This document shows, in pieces, positions 1 to 10,166 of a stretch of DNA of 64,000 nucleotides (within the stretch, counting starts at the first letter, position 1; every line of letters starts with the position of its first letter). Location of the stretch: NCBI GenBank assembly GCA_030144725.1, contig JASKMD010000015.1:1000481-1064480 (forward strand). The letters are read 5' to 3'. The DNA comes from Haematococcus lacustris. Taxonomy: Eukaryota; Chlorophyta; Chlorophyceae; Chlamydomonadales; Haematococcaceae. The notes under the pieces were generated by a model. That model did not search any database. It was not told the origin of the DNA and was given only the letters and a program-made list of their open reading frames with translations. The position numbers and the translations under genes were made by a program.

Positions 1-857
1 GAGGTCGTCACAGGTGGAGCAGTGCGGTGGTGGTGCGTGTATGCAAGACCCCTCTCAGCTGCTCCAGCTCAAGGGGGTGAACGGCATTGCAGAAAGTTCA
101 AGCGTCGCAGTCCCAAGCATCACAGACCCGAAAATCCCGAACCCCCTTCTAGTCTGGGAGGGCATCCTAGCAGGCCAACGGCCTCGTCGGTGTAAGCCAT
201 CTTGTTCTCCTTACAACCCATGAAATGGTGGGGGGCAACCCAGGAACAACCCGAGAAATCGTGGGTGGTGGGGTGAAATGCGCAGGCAATGCACCATGCT
301 TCAATCTCTGTCTGTGTCATTGTGCGTATGCAATGGAAGCTGTTAAGCGGAACTAACGATACTGAAATAGACACAAGCAGGTCCACTGTCTACCTAAGGC
401 TCACCGAGACGTTGCACCTACACACCTATACAACCACCCCACATCATCCATCACTTGGAGACCAGCTGGTGTCCGGCTGTACCACCAGACACCTCATTTC
501 CTCAGCGTGTTTGGAAACTAACCTGCATGCCTTGGTTGTGAGCCATGTGCACCTAGCATTGAAGTGCATTGACGAGAGGCTCGAACTAGCCCCTGGGTGC
601 TGATGGCTTGAACCATGTCCTAAGCTATCATCTGCCTGGGAGCAGCTGAGTCCCACTGCTAGATGCTCCATCACAGACCAGCAGCCTCTGCCGGACATCA
701 GGCACCAGGCAAGAAAAGCACTTCAACAAGCAGGCCCGACCTGGGGAGAGTGGGTGGTTGGGTGGGTGCTGGGATTGGCAGGGGGTGGGTACCTGGGCTG
801 GAGTGGGGGTTGCCCACATCTAAGACCAGTCATGCAGGGCAGCGAGAATCACATGTG

Positions 858-2491
858 TCATTGTGGCTCCTTGTAGTCAATGGGGCCTGTTTCAAACTGG
901 GCAGCAGGGTCCTGGGCCGCCTGCTGGTAGTCAAAGGCTGTCAAGGGCTGGGAACTGGCGGGCTGCCCCTTGATGGTGGCCGCCACCTGTGTGGCAAATA
1001 GCAGCCAGGCAAGCACACACTGCATGGCACACTGCGCACGTTGCATGATGCTATTGCTGATGGGTGCTTGGCATTGGCACAGCAGGTCATGGCAGGCAAC
1101 CCAGGCAGGGCTGCGCACACCCCACAGAGCAAAGCCGTCAGCCTTCCAGGATGTGGCTGGTTGATCTCAATGCCCATGCGCACTGCTGCCCTCACAGCCT
1201 GCCTTGCACAGCAACTCTGTCACATGTGCTGCAACTGAGCCTTCTACCACAAAGTGGCCATGAAGCACCATGATCTGCCATGTCCATGTTGTGCCCCTGC
1301 TCTAACCCCACCCCTTATTTTGCTGCTTCTGCGGCCAGCTGGGCTGTGACGCGGTCTGAACACTGATGTCACCGCTTCCACTGACTGCTTGTCTAATGCT
1401 CGGCTTGCACACCAGCTGGCACCAGTGACGACAGTTACAATGCCATTACCCAGCACCTGCACTATTCCTCTGAGTATTCCTCAACTACTCAGTCAACATG
1501 CCCCTCCCTGGCTCTCTCACCTTGGAGGTAACTTTCTTAAACTTGCTCAGCTTCCACTCCTCGCCGCCATGCTCCTGTTGCAAGTAGCGCTGCGCCCCGA
1601 TGGCATGGCCCAGGGCGGCGCGTGTGGGCACTGGAGGGATATAGGCGCTGGAGCTGCTGCTGTGCACGCCTTTGGTTCGGTTAGCATCTACCCACTCATC
1701 CTACGCACACACACAAACACATACATGAGGCAGGGCATGAGTAATAAGTATGTATGTTGCAGCAACGCTGATAGCCAAATGTCATGTGATGATGAGGCAG
1801 GCTGGGTGAGGAGGTACCAGCCTGGGTGGGGGTACATGCGATGTGTGTGGTGGTCATATAGCCTGTGCTATAGCCTGGACGACTTGTGTGAGCGGTTGGT
1901 CGGACGGTTGTCCGATAGGTGGAGAGAGGGGCAGGCTATGCATGGTGCTGGTGGTGCTGCTGCTGCCCAGCAATGATGCCTTGGTATGAAACAATGAGCA
2001 GTGGCCGTGTGACATTCCCCTTCACATGCAGCTTAGCACCTGGGCCATGTTTGCCACCTATCACCATGTGAGAGACTGGCTGCCGTTCTTGGATGTTGCT
2101 GGGCCAGCTCCATCCCTGTCTACATATAGCTAGCCAGCTGGGCCATTCTTGGCATCCCTCTACTGCTGCAAGACTGGCCGTCATCTTTACACCCTCTGCC
2201 AGGCCACATGAAACCAACACACTGGGTGAAACCAACACACTGGGGTGCGGCCCAGCACCCATGTCATGTGGTGAGGGACTGGGGTCACCTCACCTGGTAC
2301 GCACCCTGCACCAGGTGCTTCACGGGAGGCTCCTGGGGGCCACACACCCTCACTGTGTCTGCTGTCCTGTGGGCGCTGGGCAGTCCGTAAGTGTGCTTGG
2401 GGCTCTTGTCGCTGGGCAGGGGGGCAGGGGCCTTGTGCGTGTGGTCAAACTTTTTCACAGTCACCATGTGGCTTGCACGAAAGGCGGGTAG
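858..2491 (-). CDS. 3' part of a small HTYG-motif protein, possibly cilium-associated (partial)
   Basis: Four minus-strand exons join in phase: 2294-2491, 2065-2098, 1521-1687 and 858-986 (stop TGA at 858-860). Together they give about 175 residues. Visible motifs are SPKHTYGLPSAHRT and QEPPVKHLVQGAYQ in the first exon, and HGGEEWKLSKFKKVTSK followed by a Gln/Ala-rich end reading ETGPIDYKEPQ. All introns have GT donors and AG acceptors. The N-terminus lies upstream of 2491 and could not be placed. Short proteins with HTYG-like and WKLSKF-like motifs remind me of algal flagella-associated proteins, but this is an impression and not a family assignment. The 34-bp exon is the weakest part of the model. 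Confidence 0.5.
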
Positions 2492-3652
2492 CTGCTTTGC
2501 GGTGGTCAAACCACTGCGAGCATGGAAGGTAGCAGGGAGCAGGATGGTGGGGCAGTGCACTCGCTGGGGCAAGTGTTATGGCAGTGGTGCTTATTGGTGC
2601 ATAAAAATCAAGAGTGGTTGGGGTGAAGCTGCAGGGTGCACCTTTGTGCAGCCGTCTTGTTCATGGCTAAGAAGTTAGGTTTAGGTACGCCCCCAGGGCC
2701 TACACCCTCTTGCCCAGGGCTCGGCTCATGCTCCTTCCAAATCATTGTGACTGCGATGCACGACAAATCGACACATTGGATAGCTGTGCTGACTACCGTA
2801 GCTGGGCACCACAGACGTATTTGGACATAAGCAGGGATTGCATGCTGCTGTGTGCGCCGATAAAACTAGTGCCTAACCCCCACCTTCCCGAGCGCCTTCG
2901 GGGTCCCGCGGGACATTGTATCCAAAGACGTGCTCTGGTTCTGCATTGCTAAATGTTACTGGCTTCACCTGTGTGTACAAGGTGCAAAGAGACTAGCCTT
3001 CGACATGTGCGTAACTAAGCAAGACACATTAAACACATACCTTGCCTAGCTCCGCTCTTGCTAGAAGCGGATTAGTCTTCATTGACGGCCGAACCACTCC
3101 GCAGCGAACTTCGGCATCAGGTTGGAGGCCAGCACTGCCTACGGGGTTCCAAGTCATTGTCTGCACAGGCGCGTTGCAATGTCCCCTCGCGGTTTGCTGG
3201 CGTAAATGCCGAGTGTACGCCTTTCCATGCGTCGTATTGTGTAATTGCTACAATGCATGTTAGACATGGCTGAATGTGTGGCAAATGAAGAGAATGAGTT
3301 GCTCGCTGGTATATATATGGTTACATGCTGGTATGATAGCCTGCTATGTCCCTCCAGACAGCATCCGAGGGAACTGCGACGGCACATCCCTTGTCTTCGG
3401 GCTAGAGTTAGGGTTGCAGCTTCTGGAAAGGCAGCAGCAAAGTATGCCTGACCCATTCCACACAACCTCTTGAACTGCCTAACTGCCATTACATCCTAAC
3501 GCGGAAAAGGCACCATGCAGAAGAGCCCCATGCAGGTCCTACAGCATGCCGATGGCCTCACAACCAGGAGGGCAACAGGCAATGCTTCTGCCTCTGGCCT
3601 GCCACCCCGCCCCTCAGCTGTGGTCAAGGTAGCCCGGCATGCTCCCGCCACA
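2492..3652. other. No recognised gene; possible first exons of the upstream minus-strand gene
   Basis: Only short overlapping frames are present. The start of the minus-strand gene at 858-2491 probably lies here, but no exon could be supported by both splice sites and phase. Confidence 0.4.
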
Positions 3653-3715
3653 GCAGCCAGGCGTCAGTCAGGACCCCTGACAGCTGTGCAGCTGGACCCC
3701 CAGCACCAGGGGTGG
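3653..3715. repeat. Dispersed repeat, copy 1 (partner 9172-9235)
   Basis: The segment running from CCAGGCGTCAGTCAGGACCC to CCCAGCACCAGG recurs at 9172-9235 with a few substitutions. Both copies lie near Fanzor remnants. Its nature is unknown. Confidence 0.5.
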
Positions 3716-3775
3716 TGCGACAAGGTGGCGCCCCTTCACCAAATCCGTTTACCAAATGCTGGACCAATGCTGATC

Positions 3776-3880
3776 AGCCCCCTTGTCCCTGACTAGGGCC
3801 TCCATTTGAGCCGGACCAGTAGTGGCCACTAGCAGCCACTAGCGGGAATATACTAGTGGGCAATAGGGGCCTGACTCCAG
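3776..3880 (-). mobile_element. Solo 3' terminus of a Fanzor lineage-A element
   Basis: About 105 bases starting at AGCCCCCTTGTCCCTGACTA match the left-hand ends of the lineage-A copies at 7637 and 12145. All three copies begin at exactly the same base, so this is a true element terminus. The copy contains the palindrome AGTGGCCACT and the neighbouring CAGCCACTAG. No coding part follows, so this is a solo end left by deletion or a very short derivative. It sits about 110 bp past the stop of the DUF3223 gene. Confidence 0.65.
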
Positions 3881-3991
3881 GATAGGGATAGGCGTAACTG
3901 ACGCGAAAGGGTGACAGTCACTCATGCACACTTGCACTGGTGCCATATCCTTTTGCATGGCCCTCAGCTGAATGCCAGGCCTCATGCTACG

Positions 3992-6523
3992 TCAGCCCCG
4001 GCCTCGACCGCCCCCACCCCTGCCCCTGCTCCTGCCCCTGCCCCCTCCTCCCCGAAACCTGCCTCCCCCACCCCCACCCCCACCCCCACCCCTGCCGCCC
4101 CTCCCCCCAGGACTCCCTCTGCCAGCCGTGTCGCCCCGATCTGTTCTCGGCCGCTTGTTGCTGGCATTGGCAGCAGCCAGCTGGCCTGGGAAGTAGAGGT
4201 TGATGCACTTGAGGTATGAAAAGTCCTCGGCAGACCCGTCCTTGCGGATGGCGTAGAATGCTCGGGGGGCAGACGCCTGCTGCTGATCGTCTGTGGGGTA
4301 CTCTCGCACTTGGAAGGAGCGCACCCCCAGACCCAGCTGCGGCCAAGCAGGCCATGCACACATGTGGCCAGCCAACAAGCTCAGAGAGGTACCCTGCGGC
4401 TGCGCTCTGTGCTGGATGGAGAGAGTCCTTTCGTTCTTTTCTCTTCTTCTTCTTCTTCTTTTCCTCTTCCTCCTTCTAGTATACTGTGTTGCAGCAACCC
4501 TGGCAGCATCCAATGCCAGTAGATGCCATGTAATGATCATGATGGTGGGTGCTGTGTGCTGCCCGTGAGGACACAGAAGTTGCAGGGTCTAGCTGCACCC
4601 ACCTGTTCATACCATGTGCGTCGCCCAGTGGGCTGCTGCTCATCAGTCTCCAACACTAACATGTGCTAAGACGGCAAGGGCCAAGCAGCCTCTCAGGCTG
4701 GCGACCATCCTGGAGTACACCCCACCCTTTTGATGAAACCCTACCACCACATGTTGGGAGGTGGGGACCAGGATAGCATGGGCGGTAGTGATATTGGGAC
4801 ATAGCAGACTGAAGGTGTTGTACACGCTCCATGCATGTGTACAGGAACACTGGCAACTGCTGGCCAGCTACCGATTAGCACTGAGAGCAGAGTGGCAGGC
4901 ATCGCAGATGTATGCCCTCGCATGGCTTGGCCCTGCGGCTGCATCTGCCCGTCACGCTGCGCCTGGGCTGGCCTGCTCTGACAGCAGTTGCAGCTCAGCC
5001 TTGCCTTGCCTTGCCTTGCCTGCTCTGACTTGCCCTCCCCCTTCCCCTGCCATCACTGCTACTCGCCTCCTAGACTCTGTCTGTCTGGGCCCCACCTTGC
5101 GGTCCTTATCAGGGTGGGCCTTCAGGAGGTCCAGCAGCGCCAGGTGCTCATACTGCAGGGCACGAGGCGGCAATGCTGTGACGTGGCATGGCTGTCAGGG
5201 GTCCATCCTGGGTGACATGCAGGCCGGCAGGGAGGGTCAGCAGGGGGGTCAGCAAGGGTCAGGGAGGGGTTTGGCCGGCAGGGGAGGGTCAGCAGGGGGG
5301 TCAGCAAGGGTCAGGGAGGGGTTTGGCCGGCAGGGGAGGGTCAGCAGGGGGGTCAGCAAGGGTCAGGGAGGGGTTTGGCCGGCAGGGGAAGGTCAGCAGG
5401 GGGGTCAGCAAGGGTCAGGGAGGGGTTTGGCCGGCAGGGGAGGGTCAGCAGGGGGGTCAGCAAGGGGGTCAGGGAGAGGGGTTTGGCCGGCAGGGGAGGT
5501 CAGCAGGGGGGTCAGGCAGGGGGGATAGCCAGCAGGGGAGTCACCAGGGGGGTCAGGCACCAGGGGATTAGCCAGACTCATAGTGCAGGGCTCAAGGCAC
5601 AGCAGCTGCAGCGCGTGGCTCATGGGTGCACCACTAGGTCAGCATTGACATGTTGTCAGCTGGCAGCAGCACATGTCTGTCATGCCAATCCTGAGCCATG
5701 TCACACTAGCCCTGCCACAAGGGGCAGGCACCACTGGTGTAGGCGGCCATGCGGTGCGGGCAAAGCTTACTCCCATTCAGGGCACAGCGTGATTCCTGTA
5801 TGCTAGCTGTATACTTCATCCTGTGCTCAAGCGCACATTGTCCGCAGGGTTGGTGATGCGTCATGTGATCCATGCAGTACAGGTATGCTGGACCGGCAGC
5901 GACCTTGTCATGTGCGAGGATCTCTTGGCAGCAGCAGGGTCATATGCCATGCCATTGTAGCTCTCCCAGTGTCATGTGAGTCGGTCGTATAGAGCTGGAC
6001 TCTCACTTCGGCAAGCATCTGGTTGCTACTGGCCTGAAACATTGTCATGACCTACCTCGTTCATGTCCACATTCTTGCATGACTGTAACAGCAACTGTCT
6101 GAAGAACCTGATGCCTTCTGCTGCGTCCTTAAACTCCACATAGCCCAGCTTCACAGGGTCCTGAGCAGGGGCTGGATTTGGCCCCTCCTCATTCTCATGG
6201 TCGGCGGACTTGACCACCTCTGGCTCCACCCCGCCGTCGGCTTCATCGCCCTCTCCCGCCACCGCCGCGTCAGCCTCAGGCTTATTGTCCTCTCCCTCGC
6301 CTGCTGTCGGCTCATCTGCCGCTTCATCTTTCACTTCTGTCTTTGGGACTGCTGTTTCCTGCTGCTCTGTCTTTGGGACTGCTGTTTCTTGCTGCTCTGG
6401 CTTAGGCTCGATTTCATTGACAGCCGCTGCAGTTTCCGCCGCGCTGCTCTCGCCGGGCTGCGCGACTGGCTCGGTGTCCGCTTCGGCTTTAACTTCCACG
6501 CAAGCGGACTGCTCGTCAGACAT
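3992..6523 (-). CDS. DUF3223 protein of the DOMINO1/EMB514 type
   Basis: Three exons join in phase: 6056-6523, 5096-5152 and 3992-4336 (stop TGA 3992-3994), giving about 289 residues. Residues 1-120 are acidic and Glu/Pro/Ala-rich with a repeated KTEQQETAVP unit. The DUF3223 domain follows across all three exons: KLGYVEFKDAAEGIRFF, LLDLLKAHPDKDRK, then FYAIRKDGSAEDFSYLKCI. The C-terminus is an Arg/Gly-rich tail of about 40 residues, typical of nucleolar RNA-binding proteins. Plant DOMINO1/EMB514 has the same order (acidic N-terminus, DUF3223, RG tail) and acts in the nucleus and nucleolus, with a role linked to ribosome biogenesis; the role here is inferred. The start MSDEQSA at 6523 was chosen; an in-frame ATG at 6571 is possible. 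Fanzor debris lies within about 120 bp of both ends. Confidence 0.85.
5221..5530. repeat. 52-bp minisatellite in intron 1 of the DUF3223 gene
   Basis: About five tandem units of 52 bp are marked by GGGTTTGGCCGGCAGGGGA (starts of the TTTGGC core at about 5270, 5322 and 5374 and onward). Later units vary. The array lies inside intron 1, about 70 bp from the 3' splice site of exon 2. Confidence 0.85.
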
Positions 6524-6626
6524 CGCTCCCATCTGTACCACCTTCTCCGAAATCGGACTAAGTTGTACCATGCAAGATGTGGCAAGTTTTGATCCCTACA
6601 GCCCTCATGCTACCCCAAAATAAAGC

Positions 6627-7064
6627 ATGAGTTGTAATCAAACACAGGCTGCGAGCTCGCTGTTGTAAAGGCTACTGACAGTGTGCCTACTGCCCACTTC
6701 AGCTCAGCCTTCTGGTGTGTGTGCCTCCAGGCTACTACTAGCAAGAGCTCTACCCTACTCTATAGCTCTTACTCACACACATCCCCTTTGTGAGGGGTTT
6801 GGTATCTTGTTTTCTTGGGTTGTCTTGCTCCTGCTGGCTACCGCTGCCACTTGCGCCGCCACTTGCGCAACAGGGCCTTTCTATTTTGCTGCGCCTCGGT
6901 GAGGTCCGGCTGTAGTGCCTCGTCGCGGTCCTCAATGTCACTGTCCGGGTCCTCCGGCACTAGTCTAGGCACGGTGCGTCTTTTTTTCTTAGCCATAGAA
7001 AACAACATCGTCAAGCCATCACAAATACTAGGAATTATCGGTTTTGTTTGTTTGCATCAGCCAT
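6627..7064 (-). mobile_element. Miniature Fanzor lineage-B element (internally deleted)
   Basis: Positions 6627-6890 are an inverted copy of 13437-13693, which is the 3' end of lineage B: last codons, the CCCCTCACAAAGGGG hairpin and the terminal AACTCATGAG region. Immediately upstream on the minus strand is a basic N-terminal coding segment starting at 6996. The large central part of the gene is missing, so 5' and 3' ends are joined directly, as in non-autonomous transposon derivatives. The right edge near 7064 is set by the start of another Fanzor fragment. A short motif beside the left end (GTAGGGAT then AAAAC on the minus strand) also follows the copy ending at 13693, so the true terminus may be a few bases further out. 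Confidence 0.65.
6838..6996 (-). pseudogene. 52-codon fused ORF: Fanzor-B N-terminus joined to C-terminus
   Basis: An uninterrupted ORF starts with MAKKKRRTVPRLV (a nuclear-localisation-like basic start), continues through an acidic stretch and ends KALLRKWRRKWQR before TAG at 6838-6840. The last 13 residues are identical to the C-terminus of the lineage-B copy at 13439-13477. Everything between, including all RuvC motifs, is absent. It cannot encode a nuclease; at most it makes a small basic peptide or is simply carried by a miniature element. Confidence 0.7.
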
Positions 7065-7195
7065 GAAGTGGGTTGGGCATGAAGTGAAAGAGTAGTTGAT
7101 TGTGCCATGCCTAACCTGATGCCACCATGTCACCCACTATGTGTGTGCCTTGTGTGCATGGCTGCAGTTGGAGGAGGAGATGGCAGAGGTGTCCA
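7065..7195 (+). pseudogene. Fanzor lineage-A fragment: intron and start of next exon
   Basis: This segment is an inverted homologue of 8690-8815 (minus). It contains the end of the intron (CATGGCTGCAG) and the first codons of the following exon, LEEEMAEVS. It stops after about 30 coding bases. Being an isolated intron plus exon start, it is debris. Confidence 0.65.
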
Positions 7196-7205
7196 TGGAC
7201 TCCTA

Positions 7206-7310
7206 ACAATGTCAATGAGGCGGCAGCTTGTTGCACAGTTGTGTGCTGAGCAGCGACAGCATACGAAGATGCTGCCTCCGAGGTTGAGCTGTGATGGCAG
7301 AGATCCCCGT
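7206..7310 (+). repeat. Fragment repeated inverted at 15403-15510
   Basis: The segment from GTCAATGAGGCGGCAGCTTG to TGAGCTGTGATGGCAGAG recurs in reverse complement at 15403-15510. Both copies keep an open frame with AEQRQHTKMLPPRLSC, so this is probably a coding fragment of an element. The family is unknown. The interval 7311-7636 after it holds no recognised gene. Confidence 0.55.
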
Positions 7311-7636
7311 CCCTGCTGGGTCGAACAACAATGATGTTGCTGCGTACACTTCGTGCTGCTGCAGTATAGTGCATCGGGTATGGTAGGCTCCCCAACCCCA
7401 TTGCCATCCCCAGGAGCATTGCCGGAGCCAAGCATTGCCAGAGCAACAACCCACCTCCCTGCCTGCACAGCGCCAGCCGATTATTCCTGTAAACGTGACA
7501 TCAGGTTCCTGGGCGGTGACCTCAGCCGTGGTGGTGAAGTTGTACAAGGATGCAACATCCATGTACCCATGTAGCATGCACGCAACCATGCCTGCCTTAG
7601 CACCGCTTGCCCCTCGATGAAGCAGCCTGGCAGCCC

Positions 7637-7902
7637 CCTTGTCCCTCACTAGGGCCTCCATTTGAGCCGGACCAGTAGTGGCCACTAGCAGCCACTAGCG
7701 GGAATACTAGGGACCACTAGTGGCCCGAATCAAAAGGTGTTAATGGGCTGTGTGGAGTATACCCAATGCACATGGACATGGTGCACGAGCGCTTACCACC
7801 TACATTATTGCCTGACCCATTAGGGCTGTAGTGTAGATTTGGCATGACAAAACATGCACTAATTAAAAGCTGATGACAGCTCAGATGGGGGGGGCACACA
7901 CA
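7637..7902 (-). ncRNA. Candidate Fanzor guide-RNA region and 3' end, lineage A, copy 1
   Basis: This non-coding stretch lies directly downstream of the Fanzor-A stop codon and ends at the element terminus AGCCCCCTTG. It is conserved over its full length with 12145-12410, including blocks such as TTGCCTGACCC.TTAGGGCT and GGCATGACAAAACATGCACT. TnpB and Fanzor guide RNAs are known to come from this position, overlapping the 3' end of the gene and the element end. That it is transcribed here is inference. Confidence 0.45.
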
Positions 7903-8940
7903 CTACTGTGCCACAGGCTGCTGCTGCTGCTGGGCCTTGGGTGGCTTGTCTCGCAGCCGCTTGTAGCCCAGGCCAGGGTACTCCTTGCCCTTGGCTGGCA
8001 GCGCTCCCTGGTCAGGCCAGTAGCACAGCTCCAGTGGCCGCCACCTGCTCTCCCCAATGCGCTGCATGTTCAATGCTGCATTGCAGTCCCTGTCCAGCCG
8101 CCTGCCTGGCTGTGGTGATGGCTTGGCTTTTGCAGCCTTGCCCTGGCCCTTGCCCTTGGTGGACTGGGTGGGCTCAGCTGCCTGCTCAGCCTCAGTGCGC
8201 TTGCTGCGCTTGGCTGGCGGGGGAGTGCTGGGCCCTGGCTCTGAGGCTGCTGCCGTTGTGGCTTCCTGGCTGCTGCACGGGGCCTGTGGGGGCTTGCGGG
8301 GGGCCACTACTGGGCACCACATCAGGCCCCGCACTGGCTGGTCACGCTGTTGGCTCCAGGCTGGGCGCAGCAGGCGGAGGTCCACCTGCCCTGCTGGGGG
8401 CTTCCAGCCTGCAGGCCTGGTGGGCTGCTCATGGTCCAGCTCCTCCTCACATGGCTGCTGGCCATTCACTGCTGAGCTAACCCGGATGGTGCGGTGCTCA
8501 TCCACAAGCACCACCCTGCCCCACAGCTGGCCTGCGCCCCTGGGCCTGCACACCACCTTGCAGCAGGCACGCAGCACCGCGTCAGCACCCCACCCACCCC
8601 TGGTGCCAATGCTAGCAGCGCCAAAGAAGACCACCAGCTGCTTGGCACGCCCATGGCGCTTCATGGACACCTCCGCCATCTCCTCCTCCAGCTGCAGTCA
8701 TGCACGCAAGGCACACACAAGGTGGCTGACATGGTGGCACCAGGTTAGGCATGGCATAGTCAACTACTCTTTCACCTCATGCCCGACCCACCACCTCTCA
8801 GTCCCTTACCCTCCCTACCACCCACCCACCCTCACCACCTTGAAGAATTGCTGCAGTTCCCGGTCCTGGGCTCTGTACAGCCTCAGCCGCTGCCGTGCCC
8901 ACTTGGGGTCCAGGTACACCTCCCACACCGCGTCTAGGGT
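7903..8940 (-). pseudogene. Fanzor (TnpB-like RNA-guided nuclease) lineage A, 5'-truncated copy
   Basis: Two minus-strand exons are recognisable: about 8834-8940 (VYLDPKWARQRLRLYRAQD) and 7903-8696, with an intron ending TGCAG. The second exon has the RuvC-II region VFFGAASIG and VLVDEHRT, then a degenerate zinc ribbon (VSSAVNGQQPC and RGLMWCPVV, with most cysteines lost). A Pro/Ala/Lys-rich linker of about 70 residues follows with the NLS-like PPAKRSKRT. The RuvC-III motif is LDRDCNAALNMQRI and the C-terminus is KEYPGLGYKRLRDK. In Fanzors the second catalytic glutamate is displaced from its usual site, and the E of DEHRT is a candidate. The N-terminal half and RuvC-I are missing, so this copy is not functional alone. 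The frame from 8696 to the stop at 7903 is still open. Confidence 0.75.
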
Positions 8941-9171
8941 AGTAGTAGTTGTTACACTGAAGAGGCAGGGCTTGGATGGATACAAGCCAACCTCCGAAGG
9001 TAGAAAGCCGAAGAGTTGAACTGAACGGATACACATCATCTCTACCTCCCTGCTGCCTACAGCCCGCATGCTACTCCAAACACGACGCAATGCACCTACA
9101 TGCCCGGGTGTTTACCTATGGGGTATGGTTGGGTGCGCTGCACTGTGGGTAGGACGGGCGGCACGCCACAG

Positions 9172-9235
9172 CCGCCAGGCGCCAGTCAGGACCCCAGACA
9201 GCTGTGCAGCAGGACACCCAGCACCAGGAATAGCA
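9172..9235. repeat. Dispersed repeat, copy 2 (partner 3653-3715)
   Basis: It matches 3653-3715 with a few substitutions and lies just upstream of the truncated lineage-C Fanzor copy. The surrounding interval 8941-9420 holds no other recognised feature. Confidence 0.5.
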
Positions 9236-9420
9236 GCCTGGCAGCAGTTGATTGTTGGTTCTGCCTGTCGGCGAGCCACTGCAGCTGAGCCAGCCTTGCC
9301 ACCTGCGCCCCTTCACTGCTTTCCCTGGTCTTTTACTCGCCAGCTGTGTGTGTTTGATTGTAACGGTTGGACGGTGATAACGATCATGGTTGTAACGGTT
9401 GAGTACACGAAACAGATTGC

Positions 9421-9951
9421 GCCATGAGGTGCCGCCCAACCCCCCTCCCCCTCCTTAAAGGACCCCCCCTCCCCCAGTCCAGCCCCCCCCTGCCCAGCAG
9501 CCCCGTCCCCCTGCCCCAGAGCCCCTCTCCTCCCATAGCCCAGGACCCCCTCCACCCCCAACCCTCCCCTTGCCCAGGACCAACCACCTGCCCAGGCCCC
9601 ACCTCCCCCAGCCCAGCACCCCCAGCTCAGGCCCCACCTCCCCCAGCCCAGGACCAGCCCCCTGCCCAGCCCCCACCTGGCCCAGTGCAACGACCCCAGG
9701 CCCCCCCATGGGGCAGGCGGCTGGACCGGGACACCAATGGATGCCTGAACTTCTAGCACAATAGGGAGAGCATGCAGCACCACCCGGAGCTGTGCAGCCA
9801 TGAGGGCTTGGAGGCTCTGTCCCCCATTGGCAAGGAGTACCAGGAGCGCTACAAGTTGGTCAATGACCGGCTGCCAAAGGGCAGGCAGCGGCTGCACCGG
9901 GCTGCAGAGTACCGGCGGGGCATTGATGGCCGGGCCCGAAACAACGCATAG
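9421..9951 (+). pseudogene. Fanzor lineage C, truncated copy 1
   Basis: The open frame begins abruptly at the second zinc-ribbon position (sequence CATGAGGTGCCGCCCAACC, shared with copy 2 near 62898). It runs through a Pro/Gln-rich linker of about 90 residues to the RuvC-III motif GRRLDRDTNGCLN. A nonsense codon (TAG) directly follows that motif. The homologous C-terminus continues as EALSPIGKEY and VNDRLPKGRQRLHRAAEYRR to TAG at 9949-9951. RuvC-I, RuvC-II and the N-terminus are absent. Copy 2 lies inverted at 62512-63470. Confidence 0.7.
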
Positions 9952-10166
9952 GCCCTAGTACTTTACACAGCCTGGTAGCCTTGCAAGCACAATGCTGTTT
10001 AATTTGTTGGGGTGCCCAGTGGCATGCGGGGTAATGCCCCCGGTGTGGGGTTTGTAGTCATCAAGGGTGCGACCGATGATGCTTCAACTTGATTGGAGTA
10101 GCTCAGTGAGATTACACACAGCCAAACAAGTTGTTCCATGTTGAATGAGTCTTGTCTGGCTGCCTT
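9952..10166 (+). ncRNA. Candidate Fanzor guide-RNA region and 3' end, lineage C, copy 1
   Basis: The non-coding flank after the stop codon is conserved with the minus-strand flank of copy 2 (62326-62511). Shared blocks include GGTGCCCAGTGG, CCGGTGTGGG, TTTGTAGTCATCAAGGGTGCGA and TGTTCCATGTTGAATGAGT, ending near CTGC. Copy 1 has an extra segment of about 26 bp after GGTGCGA. The neighbouring coding parts are inactivated, yet these blocks remain recognisable. Function is inferred from position only. Confidence 0.45.

Noticed and set aside
4010..4110. Poly-Gly/Pro ORFs opposite the DUF3223 last exon
   Set aside because: Shadow frames of the Arg/Gly-rich tail on the minus strand.
5221..5530. CRISPR-like array (regular 52-bp units)
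   Set aside because: Units are contiguous with no unique spacers, inside a eukaryotic intron; this is a minisatellite.
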